DNA of 38,601 nucleotides from CAZFJG01 sp964410915. GTDB taxonomy: Bacteria > Synergistota > Synergistia > Synergistales > JAFGMB01. A program made the position numbers and the translations under genes. Positions 32,119 to 38,601 of the stretch are shown here, piece by piece. The stretch lies in NCBI GenBank assembly GCA_964410915.1, contig CAYPIU010000014.1, positions 1 through 38,601 of the forward strand. The letters run 5' to 3'. The notes under the pieces were generated by a model. That model did not search any database and had not been told where the DNA came from. It was given only the letters and a program-made list of their open reading frames with translations. Within the stretch, counting starts at the first letter, position 1. Each line of letters opens with the position of its first letter.

Positions 32119-32816
32119 CTCCATCCTGCATCGGCTTCCTGAAGATACAGAGGAGAAAGAACTTATTGAACTTTTAGACAAGCTGAACAGAGATCCCAGG
32201 ATAAAGGGATTCTTGTGCACTGCCGTTACCAAAGCATGTGGATAGCAGCGGGGTTATATCCTCAATTGTTACCGAAAAAGACTTAGACGGTTTTCATCTC
32301 GCCAATATGGGCAAACTTGTTACAGGGCTGGAGAGCGTCCATCTCTTTACACCCAGGGGAATAATGTATCTTTTTGAAGAGTATGGCATAGATCCCGAAG
32401 GCAAGGAAGCAGTAATAATAGGGCGAAGCAACATAGCAGGCAAGCCAGTGGTCCATATGCTTCTGGACAGTAACACTACAGTGACCGTGTGTCACAGCAG
32501 AACGAAAGACATTGGAGAACATACTGGGAAAGCAGATATTTTAATAGCAGCTTTAAGTCGTCCAAGATTTATAACGTCAGATATGTTGAAAGAGGGAGCA
32601 GTAGTATTTGACGTCGGTATCAACAGGCTTGAAGAGGGGCTCGTTGGAGACATGGATCTTGATAACTTTAAGGACAGGTTTTCCTGGATAGCTCCTGTTC
32701 CGGGAGGAGTAGGACCCATTACAATAGCAATGTTACTCCTGAACACAATGGAAGCTGATAAAGGCAAAAACAAAGAATCGCTGGAGGGAAGATATTGGCC
32801 AAAAAAGAGTATGTAG
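32108..32816 (+). pseudogene. folD: Decayed folD (methylene-THF dehydrogenase/cyclohydrolase), N-terminus lost and frameshifted
   Basis: Two reading frames together give about two thirds of FolD. The first (32108-32245) reads LHRLPEDTEEKELIEL then DKLNRDPRIKGF. The second (from about 32220) reads LPLPKHVDSSGVIS, DGFHLANMGKL, GRSNIAGKPV, DVGINR and PVPGGVGPITIAMLL. The junction needs a frameshift where the family has GFLVQLPLP; apparently bases were lost around 32214-32220. The N-terminal about 60 residues, including the catalytic Tyr-xxx-Lys region, are absent. The later frame is otherwise open to its stop, overlapping the iclR start (32795) by 22 bases. A functional FolD is excluded; a residual NADP-binding peptide is conceivable but unsupported. 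Confidence 0.85.
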
Positions 32817-33574
32817 TCAATTCCGTTCTGAAAGCATTGGATATTATGGAGGTTCTTGATCAAGAAACTGAGCTTGGAGTTTCAGAGATAGCCAGAAGAC
32901 TTGATATGGAAAAAAGCACGGTTTACCGTTTGATCAATTCTCTCAAATTGAGAGGTTATGTCATGCAGAATACTGATAATCAGAAGTATTCTAATGGTTT
33001 CAGACTGTTTGAAATGGGAAATAACGTGGTCAAGAACATGGGTCTCAGAAAGCAGGCCTTTCCCTTTCTGCAGGAGTTGTCGAGAGTTACAGGCGAAGCT
33101 GTCAACCTCGCGGTCAGGGACGGCAAATACGTTGTCTATCTTGACAAGATGGAAAGTTCGGCAACTATCAAGGTGGACCTTGTGGTTGGTAAGAGAATGC
33201 CCATGTACTGTACAGGTCTTGGCAAGATCCTCCTTGCTTACTTGCCCCCGGAATTAGTTGAAGAACTCCTGAAGGAGGAGGTCTTTGAACAATTTACATC
33301 TAATACCCACAGGGACCTTGCTTCCCTGATGTCCGAACTGAAAGATATCAGAGTCCAGGGTTATGGTTGGGATAAAGAGGAATATGTCCTTGGTCTGGTT
33401 TGCATTGCTGCTCCAGTTTTTGGAGTTGGAGGTGAGATTGTCGCAGCTTTGAGTGCTGCCTTGCCAAAGTTCAGATATGAGCCTGATCCCGGAAAGTATG
33501 AGGAGGCCAAAGACCATGTCGTGGAAGTTGCACATAAACTCACCATGGCGCTAAAGGGATCTGGTCACCAATAA
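32795..33574 (+). CDS. IclR-family transcriptional regulator
   Basis: The 259-residue protein starts at TTG 32795, 6 bases after GGAGGG, inside the tail of the folD remnant. The N-terminal winged helix is clear: VLKALDIMEVLDQETELGVSEIARRLDMEKSTVYRLINSLKLRGYV at residues 12-57. The C-terminal IclR effector domain includes AVNLAVRDGKYVVYLDKMES, CTGLGKILLAYLP, GYGWDKEEYVLGLVCIAAPVFG and AALSAALP. IclR proteins sense small organic acids and control catabolic operons. Position directly before panB-panE-TRAP suggests it controls those genes, and perhaps the divergent CoA-transferase pair. The effector is not known. Confidence 0.92.
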   Translation: MAKKEYVVNSVLKALDIMEVLDQETELGVSEIARRLDMEKSTVYRLINSLKLRGYVMQNTDNQKYSNGFRLFEMGNNVVKNMGLRKQAFPFLQELSRVTGEAVNLAVRDGKYVVYLDKMESSATIKVDLVVGKRMPMYCTGLGKILLAYLPPELVEELLKEEVFEQFTSNTHRDLASLMSELKDIRVQGYGWDKEEYVLGLVCIAAPVFGVGGEIVAALSAALPKFRYEPDPGKYEEAKDHVVEVAHKLTMALKGSGHQ

Positions 33575-33581
33575 GTACCAA

Positions 33582-33611
33582 CTGACCCTGGGGTGCCATC
33601 CCCGGAGTCAG
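33582..33611 (+). other. Intergenic hairpin between iclR and panB
   Basis: CTGAC (33582-33586) pairs with GTCAG (33607-33611) and GGGG (33590-33593) with CCCC (33600-33603), with small bulges. No T-run follows. It may be a weak terminator, a processing site or a stabilising structure; panB could still be transcribed from upstream. Confidence 0.45.
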
Positions 33612-33638
33612 AAAATAACCAAAGGAGATGATAGCTTT

Positions 33639-34466
33639 ATGGCAAAAGTAACTATCCAGACACTTCAGAAGATGAAAGAAGAAGGTCGCAAGATTTCCTA
33701 TGTTACGGCCTATGACTTCACCCAGGCTTCACTGGTGGAGAAGGCTGGACTCGAGATGATCCTCGTAGGGGATTCTCTTTCCATGACCATCCTCGGTAAT
33801 GATGGAACTGTTCCACTTACAACTGACCAGATGATTGAGCACATTAAGCCAGTTGTTAAGGGAGCTCCTACTCCAATGATCGTTGGTGACATGGTCTTTG
33901 GATCCTACAACGAAAGTATATCGCAGGCCATCCACAATGCCAACAGGCTGATGAAAGAGGGTGGATGTGACGTCATCAAGCTTGAAGGCGGAAGGCCTGA
34001 TGTGATAAGGGCTATAGTCGAAGCCGGTATACCTGTACAGGGACATATCGGACTTACTCCCCAGACTGCATCTTTGCTTGGAGGATTCAAGGTCCAGGGG
34101 AAAAATATGGATGCTGCGAAAAAAATGATCGAAGATGCCAAAGCAATAGAAAAAGCAGGAGCTTTCTCCATAGTTGTAGAGTGCGTCCCGGAGGAACTCG
34201 GAAGGGCTCTTACCGAGTCAGTATCCATACCCATTATCGGAATTGGTGCTGGCCGATATTGCGATGGACAGGTTCTGGTCTACCATGACATGCTCGGAAT
34301 GTTCGACAAATTTGTTCCCAAGTTCGTCAAGCAGTATGCCCAGGTGGGAGACATGATAGTCACGGCTCTCCAGGAGTACAAGGAAGATGTTGCTTCGGGT
34401 AATTTCCCAGAGGAGCAGCATGCTTTCAAGGGATTGACCAGGGAAGATCTTGCGGGACTTTTATGA
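33639..34466 (+). CDS. panB: 3-methyl-2-oxobutanoate hydroxymethyltransferase (ketopantoate hydroxymethyltransferase)
   Basis: The 275-residue protein is a full-length PanB. It has the metal-binding LVGDSLSM segment, PMIVGDMVFGSY, VIKLEGG, GHIGLTPQTASLLGGFKVQGK, the catalytic glutamate in VVECVPEEL, and IGIGAGRYCDGQVLVYHDMLGM. It transfers the methylene group of 5,10-methylene-THF to 2-oxoisovalerate, giving ketopantoate; the reaction is reversible. Context is unusual for vitamin synthesis: downstream of an IclR regulator, followed 24 bases later by panE and then a TRAP transporter, with no panC or panD. That allows a degradative role. The ATG follows AAAGGAG. Confidence 0.93.
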   Translation: MAKVTIQTLQKMKEEGRKISYVTAYDFTQASLVEKAGLEMILVGDSLSMTILGNDGTVPLTTDQMIEHIKPVVKGAPTPMIVGDMVFGSYNESISQAIHNANRLMKEGGCDVIKLEGGRPDVIRAIVEAGIPVQGHIGLTPQTASLLGGFKVQGKNMDAAKKMIEDAKAIEKAGAFSIVVECVPEELGRALTESVSIPIIGIGAGRYCDGQVLVYHDMLGMFDKFVPKFVKQYAQVGDMIVTALQEYKEDVASGNFPEEQHAFKGLTREDLAGLL

Positions 34467-34490
34467 GCAAAGAAAGAAGATGGTTATGAG

Positions 34491-35414
34491 ATGAAAATTG
34501 CAGTACTTGGCTCAGGAGCAATGGGCTGCCTTTATGGAGGATGTCTCGCAGAATCTGGCTGCGATGTAACCCTGATAGATGTTTGGAAAGAACATGTCGA
34601 TGCCATCAACAGCAAGGGGCTTCACATTGAAGGCTTGAGCGGAGACAGGGTAATAAAGAACATAGCGGCAGTAACTGATCTTAAATCTCTGGACAACGTA
34701 GATCTCCTGATCGTCTTCGTAAAAGCAACAATGACCAGGGAAGCCATGGAAAAGGCCGCTGAATTGGTTGGTGAAAAAACGGTAGTTCTAACCCTTCAGA
34801 ATGGTCTGGGAAATGTCGAGAAGATCGGTGAAGTTGTCGGAAATGACAAGGTCATTGCAGGCATCACAGCTCATGGGTCCACGATGCTTGGGCCTGGCCA
34901 TATAAAACATGCAGGAACAGGAGATACCAACATTGGAGAACTTGACGGTTCAAGAACCGAGAGGCTGGAAAAAATATCCAGGGTCTTTGAAGATTCAGGA
35001 TTCCCGGTTAATTTGTCATCCAATGTACTGGGTCTCATCTGGGACAAGTTAATGGTCAATATCGGAATTAATGCTCTTGGAGCCTTAACAGGACTTAAGA
35101 ACGGTCAGTTGATGGAATATGAGGAAACAGAAAAACTCCTTGAATCTCTGGTTAAAGAAGCCTGGGATGTTGCAAAAAAGAAAGGTATTGAGCTTGGAAG
35201 TGACCCTGTTCAACACACCAAAGACGTTGCAAGGATGACTGCAGGTAACAGATGTTCAATGCTTCAGGACATATCAAAGAAGAGATTTACGGAAATAGAT
35301 GTAATAAACGGAGCTATTGTAAAAGAGGGAGAAGAGCTTGGGATCAAAACACCAGTAAACGGTGTTGTAACAAAATTGATCAAGGTTCGGGAAAAGACCT
35401 ATTCCGAGATTTGA
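34491..35414 (+). CDS. panE: 2-dehydropantoate 2-reductase (ketopantoate reductase) family protein
   Basis: The 307-residue protein has the nucleotide-binding GSGAMGCLYGG at residues 7-17, LIVFVKATMT, TLQNGLGN, and the catalytic-lysine segment WDKLMVNIGINAL. It also has the substrate-binding NRCSMLQDISKKRFTEIDVINGAIV, typical of genuine PanE. It interconverts ketopantoate and pantoate with NADP(H). It lies 24 bases after panB and 37 bases before the dctP gene, so the five genes panB-panE-dctPQM form one transcription unit. Beside a high-affinity uptake system, the enzyme may oxidise imported pantoate or a similar 2-hydroxy acid; the ApbA family also includes other 2-keto acid reductases. Confidence 0.87.
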   Translation: MKIAVLGSGAMGCLYGGCLAESGCDVTLIDVWKEHVDAINSKGLHIEGLSGDRVIKNIAAVTDLKSLDNVDLLIVFVKATMTREAMEKAAELVGEKTVVLTLQNGLGNVEKIGEVVGNDKVIAGITAHGSTMLGPGHIKHAGTGDTNIGELDGSRTERLEKISRVFEDSGFPVNLSSNVLGLIWDKLMVNIGINALGALTGLKNGQLMEYEETEKLLESLVKEAWDVAKKKGIELGSDPVQHTKDVARMTAGNRCSMLQDISKKRFTEIDVINGAIVKEGEELGIKTPVNGVVTKLIKVREKTYSEI

Positions 35415-35451
35415 TCGAGAATAACAAAAAATCCTTAAGGGGGAATTGCAA

Positions 35452-36456
35452 GTGAGAAAGTCTTTGACAATATTTGTAGCAGTATTTTTTGTTCTGGCCC
35501 TTGTGGTAGGTATTGTGGGAGAGAAAGCTGCTTTTGCGGAAGCTGAATATGTCTTCAAACTGGGACATTCAGTTAACGACCAGCATCCTTACCAGTTCGG
35601 AGCAGAGAGGTTCAAGGAAATAGTTGAAGAGGGAAGTAACGGACAGATCAAGATCGAGCTTTATCCTAACAATCAGTTGGGAACAGGCGAAAGGGATCTT
35701 GTTGAAGGAATGCAGCTCGGAACTGTGGACCTGGTCGTCACATCAACAGGTCCGATGAGTGGATTTGTAAAACAGTTCATGCTCTTCGACTTTCCTTTCC
35801 TTTTCAGGGACAAGGAACATGCTTATAAGACCCTCGACGGTGAGATCGGTCAGTATGTTCTTGGTCTGCTGAGCAAAAGAGGGATAAAGGGACTGGCATG
35901 GTATGAGAACGGTTTCCGTCATCTTACCAATTCAAAGAGGGTAGTTGAGACTCCTGCTGATGCTGAAGGGATCAAACTTCGCACTATGGAGAACAAGGTC
36001 CATATGGCCATCTGGAAAGCTCTTGGAGCAGATCCTACACCCATGGCATGGGGAGAGCTTTTTACAGCCCTACAGCAGGGTGTTGTTGATGGACAGGAGA
36101 ACCCTGTTCCCATAATCTATACCCAGAAAGTCTTTGAAGTCCAGAAATATCTGAGTCTTACCGGACATGTCTTCTCTCCTGCCCTTATTCTGATGAGTCA
36201 GAGACAGTTCGACAGGCTTCCCGATGAACTTCAGGAACTCGTTCAGAAAGCAGCACAGGAATCTGCTGTTTACCAGAGATCTGTCATTACTGAAATGGAA
36301 AACGAACAGATAGAGAAACTGGAAGCTGAAGGAATGGTGATCACCTATCCTGACAAAGAGCCTTTCCTCGAGCAGACAAAGTCGGTCTATGACGAATTCA
36401 AGAGTGAACTCGGAGATGATGCAGATCTTCTGCAGCAGATCATAGACATGAAATAG
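35452..36456 (+). CDS. dctP: TRAP transporter substrate-binding protein, DctP family
   Basis: The start is placed at GTG 35452, about 8 bases after AAGGGGG; TTG 35446 is too close. The 334-residue product has a signal peptide (RKSLTIFVAVFFVLALVVG ... AAFA) and the DctP fold: FKLGHSVNDQHPYQFGAERFKEIVEE, GERDLVEGMQLGTVDLVVTSTGP, and the KLRTMENKVHMAIWKALGADPTPMAWGELFTALQQGVVDGQENP region. That region contains the conserved arginine and asparagine which grip a substrate carboxylate. The ligand is therefore an organic acid, probably the substrate or product of PanE/PanB given operon position. A hairpin separates it from dctQ. Confidence 0.92.
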   Translation: MRKSLTIFVAVFFVLALVVGIVGEKAAFAEAEYVFKLGHSVNDQHPYQFGAERFKEIVEEGSNGQIKIELYPNNQLGTGERDLVEGMQLGTVDLVVTSTGPMSGFVKQFMLFDFPFLFRDKEHAYKTLDGEIGQYVLGLLSKRGIKGLAWYENGFRHLTNSKRVVETPADAEGIKLRTMENKVHMAIWKALGADPTPMAWGELFTALQQGVVDGQENPVPIIYTQKVFEVQKYLSLTGHVFSPALILMSQRQFDRLPDELQELVQKAAQESAVYQRSVITEMENEQIEKLEAEGMVITYPDKEPFLEQTKSVYDEFKSELGDDADLLQQIIDMK

Positions 36457-36474
36457 TATTTCTGATCCTCAGGA

Positions 36475-36504
36475 CTACCCGGGCAGTTTCGGCTGTCCGG
36501 GTAG
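36475..36504 (+). other. Intercistronic hairpin between dctP and dctQ
   Basis: CTACCCGGGCAG (36475-36486) pairs with CTGTCCGGGTAG (36493-36504), 12 bp with one G-U. Only scattered Ts follow. Such a structure, placed after a binding-protein gene, commonly raises binding-protein output relative to the membrane subunits, by partial termination or mRNA protection. Confidence 0.6.
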
Positions 36505-36537
36505 CCGGTCTCTTTAATAAAAGAAGGAAGGTGTAGT

Positions 36538-37026
36538 ATGTCCTTTTATTTCAGACTGACAGCGGTATTAAATAAACTTGTTGAATATGTAGTTGCTGTT
36601 CTTTTGACCGTTATGGTCATAACCGTCTTTATGCAGGTCATATTCCGGTTTGTTATCCATTCTTCACTGCCCTGGTCAGAGGAGCTTGCCCGATATATCC
36701 TTGTGTGGATATCCTTTCTTGGAGCAAGTATAGGAGTCAAGAAAAAAGCTCATATCGGAGTAAGTGTAATTACAAATATGCTAAGGGGATTGGCCGCAAA
36801 GATAGTTTCGGTTCTTATACCGCTTCTTTCAGCAGTCTTCTTCCTTTTCCTGGCAATTTATGGCTACAGGATCCTTGATATTGTTACTTACCAGCTGTCT
36901 CCTGCCATGGAGATATCCATGGCTTTCCCTTACTCTGCTATCTCTGTTGGCGGGGTCCTGATGCTCCTTTATTCCCTTCAGGATATTATGAAGGCTATAA
37001 CGGGAAAGAGGGGTGACCAGATTTGA
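36538..37026 (+). CDS. dctQ: TRAP transporter small permease, DctQ family
   Basis: The 162-residue protein has four hydrophobic helices with the family pattern: the first TM ends in VIFRFVIHSSLPWSEELARYILVWISFLGASIGVKKKAHIGV, the classic DctQ segment, and the last two helices are near residues 85-105 and 135-152. It is the small membrane subunit that pairs with DctM to energise uptake. The ATG follows AAGGAAGG. Its TGA overlaps the TTG start of dctM. Confidence 0.92.
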   Translation: MSFYFRLTAVLNKLVEYVVAVLLTVMVITVFMQVIFRFVIHSSLPWSEELARYILVWISFLGASIGVKKKAHIGVSVITNMLRGLAAKIVSVLIPLLSAVFFLFLAIYGYRILDIVTYQLSPAMEISMAFPYSAISVGGVLMLLYSLQDIMKAITGKRGDQI

Positions 37027-38303
37027 GCGCTATTCTTTTTATTAGTCTGATAGTTCTTTTTATGCTGAATATCCCAATAGCAATAGCAATTGGACTGTCC
37101 TGTCTTTCTGCCATATTTTTTTCAGGTGCCGTTCCTCCTGTTGTCATCGTTCAGAAAATGATAACAGCTGCAGATTCTTTCCCTTTAATGGCAGTTCCGT
37201 TCTTTCTCCTTGCCGGGTCATTAATGGAGTTTGGTGGTATCTCTCGAAGACTTGTGGATTTTGCAAATTCAATTGTGGGGAGATTTTCCGGAGGCCTTGC
37301 TTTCGTTGTGATAATTGCGAGCATGTTTTTCGGTGCTATCTCCGGAGCTGCTGTTGCTACAGTGGCTGCCATTGGAGGAATTCTGATTCCCTCAATGATC
37401 AGAAAGGGATACAGTTCTACTTTTTCTACTGCAGTTGCATCAACATCAGGAACTCTTGGTGTTATGATCCCGCCAAGTATTCCGATGATCATATATGGTG
37501 TCATGACAGGGGTTTCAATAGGAGCCCTGTTTATGGGGGGAATACTTCCAGGAATTCTTGTAGGATTTTCCCTTATGCTGGTTTCCTGGAAAATAGCAAA
37601 AAAACACGGTTATAAGGGAGATGCTAAGCCGACACGTTCCCATATCTGGGCAACCTTTAAGGATGCCATTTTTGCTCTTCTCATGCCGGTAATTATTCTT
37701 GGAGGGATATATGGCGGGGTTTTTACACCTACAGAGGCTGCCGTTGTTGCCGTTGTATACGGTTTTATAGTAGGTTTCTTCGTTTACAGGGAGCTTAAGA
37801 TCAGAAATCTTCGGGAGGTCCTTGTCAACGCAGTAGTTGGAACATCGATGATCATGTTCATCATTGCAACATCGTCGGTTTTCAGCTGGCTGCTGACATC
37901 CGAGCAGATCCCTCAGGCTGTTGCAAATGGAATTCTTTCGATCTCCAGCAATCCAATAATCATCCTGACTCTGATCAATATACTTCTCCTTTTTGTGGGA
38001 ACATTCATGGAGACTGTCGCAGCTATAATAATACTGGTTCCAGTACTTATGCCGATAATCGAAATGATAGGTGTCGATCCACTTCATTTTGGTATTATTC
38101 TTGTTGTTAACCTGGCGATTGGAATGGTTACTCCGCCATTGGGAGTTTGTCTCTTTATAGGCTGTAGTATTGGCAAGATCTCCATTGAACAGATAACAAG
38201 GGCAGTATGGCCTTTCATTCTCGTTCTTATCGCAGATGTGCTTCTTTTAACATATCTTCCATGGATATCTACAGTTTTACCAAAGATCGCTGGTTTATAT
38301 TAG
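37023..38303 (+). CDS. dctM: TRAP transporter large permease, DctM family
   Basis: The 426-residue membrane protein starts at TTG 37023, inside the dctQ stop (TTGA), 9 bases after AGGGG. It has the DctM signature regions ADSFPLMAVPFFLLAGSLMEFGGISRRLVDFANSIVGRFSGGL, GAISGAAVATVAAIGGILIP, GTLGVMIPPSIPMIIYGVMTGVS, FTPTEAAVVAVVYG and VNLAIGMVTPPLGVCLF. These include the paired Pro-Pro segments of the transport core. With DctP and DctQ it completes a sodium-driven organic-acid importer. The last gene of the unit, followed by a terminator 91 bases on. Confidence 0.94.
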   Translation: MSAILFISLIVLFMLNIPIAIAIGLSCLSAIFFSGAVPPVVIVQKMITAADSFPLMAVPFFLLAGSLMEFGGISRRLVDFANSIVGRFSGGLAFVVIIASMFFGAISGAAVATVAAIGGILIPSMIRKGYSSTFSTAVASTSGTLGVMIPPSIPMIIYGVMTGVSIGALFMGGILPGILVGFSLMLVSWKIAKKHGYKGDAKPTRSHIWATFKDAIFALLMPVIILGGIYGGVFTPTEAAVVAVVYGFIVGFFVYRELKIRNLREVLVNAVVGTSMIMFIIATSSVFSWLLTSEQIPQAVANGILSISSNPIIILTLINILLLFVGTFMETVAAIIILVPVLMPIIEMIGVDPLHFGIILVVNLAIGMVTPPLGVCLFIGCSIGKISIEQITRAVWPFILVLIADVLLLTYLPWISTVLPKIAGLY

Positions 38304-38394
38304 GATTTATCTTCTTTGACAGCAAAGGTTATTTTTTAATAGCTTGACTCAGATAAATCGAGAGTTTTCTTTTATGAATTATATGTTTGATCAG

Positions 38395-38434
38395 ATAAGA
38401 CAGGACTGCCTGAAATTTTCAGTTCCTGTCTTAT
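38395..38434 (+). terminator. Terminator after the TRAP operon
   Basis: ATAAGACAGGA (38395-38405) pairs with TCCTGTCTTAT (38424-38434), extended inward by CTG/CAG with a one-base bulge. TTGTTATATTT follows. It lies 91 bases after the dctM stop. Confidence 0.7.
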
Positions 38435-38466
38435 TGTTATATTTCACTTATTAGTAATTGATTAAG

Positions 38467-38601
38467 ATGGCCGAAAAGAATTTTCCTGAAAGACATACGT
38501 CTCTATTGATGAAATATTTCAAAGGTCAAAATTATTTCCCTTTACTCAGTATTTTTATACAGTCTCCTGTGAATTTAGCTTTAAATAGATATATCGTAGT
38601 C
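38467..38601 (+). CDS. Possible start of an unidentified gene, cut by window end
   Basis: From ATG 38467 a frame stays open for 45 codons to the window edge (begins MAEKNFPERHTSLLMKYF). There is no clear Shine-Dalgarno sequence, and I do not recognise the protein. It follows the operon terminator, as a new gene would. The stretch is AT-rich and short, so it may be chance. Confidence 0.25.
   Translation, partial: MAEKNFPERHTSLLMKYFKGQNYFPLLSIFIQSPVNLALNRYIVV

Noticed and set aside
32238..32816. Short functional FolD-like protein starting at GTG 32238
   Set aside because: The upstream sequence in another frame clearly continues FolD homology, and the catalytic N-terminal region is missing, so this is a remnant rather than a designed short gene.

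Overview
This 38.6 kb window looks like chromosome from an anaerobic, diderm (Gram-negative-type) bacterium that ferments amino acids and organic acids. The evidence is a TolC-type tripartite efflux operon (outer membrane), two sets of TRAP transporter genes, several multi-[4Fe-4S] proteins, butyrate kinase, CoA-transferase and lyase genes, and many genes acting on amino acids (racemase, opine-type dehydrogenase, ornithine-cyclodeaminase family, orphan binding proteins). Base composition looks mid-40s % G+C by eye. Strong Shine-Dalgarno sequences and frequent TTG/GTG starts are visible. A Synergistota-like organism would fit, but sequence alone does not settle this. I saw no rRNA, tRNA, CRISPR array, insertion sequence or prophage.

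Layout. 1-4 kb: 3' part of a fused TRAP permease, an atypical SDR lacking the catalytic Tyr/Lys, and a zinc butanediol-dehydrogenase-like enzyme. 4-9 kb: Asp/Glu racemase and an orphan glycine-betaine-type binding protein (minus), a Cys-rich ferredoxin-like protein (plus), then a ferredoxin-nitroreductase and a crotonase lacking catalytic glutamates (minus). 9.5-18.3 kb: a LarA-type nickel racemase homologue, cyclophilin, opine-type dehydrogenase, amino-acid-binding protein, ornithine-cyclodeaminase-family protein, PurM/HypE-like protein, butyrate kinase and an Fsr-like MFS transporter. Most converging gene ends here carry long, near-perfect hairpins. 18.6-21 kb: a threonine-type operon (hom, aspartate kinase) behind a well-formed transcription attenuator with a Thr/Ile-rich leader peptide. 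21-22.8 kb: purine-type permease plus phosphoribosyltransferase. 23-29.3 kb: tetR-RND-TolC-adaptor efflux operon with overlapping genes. 29.4-31.6 kb: CoA-transferase and HMG-CoA-lyase-like pair. 31.9-38.3 kb: degraded fhs/folD remnants, an IclR regulator, panB, panE and a three-gene TRAP transporter.

Two places deserve most attention. First, the region before hom has an SD-preceded short reading frame with 8 Thr and 3 Ile codons within 12 codons, then a 12-bp hairpin and T-run. This is the design of the enterobacterial thr attenuator, but the frame apparently starts at ATT. Second, a strong promoter at 31.9 kb reads through wrecked one-carbon-folate genes into iclR-panB-panE-dctPQM. A regulator plus a high-affinity uptake system next to ketopantoate enzymes suggests pantoate (or a related hydroxy/keto acid) uptake and breakdown rather than simple vitamin synthesis. 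The adjacent fhs/folD remnants would have completed the one-carbon branch of such a pathway before they decayed. This second reading is a hypothesis.
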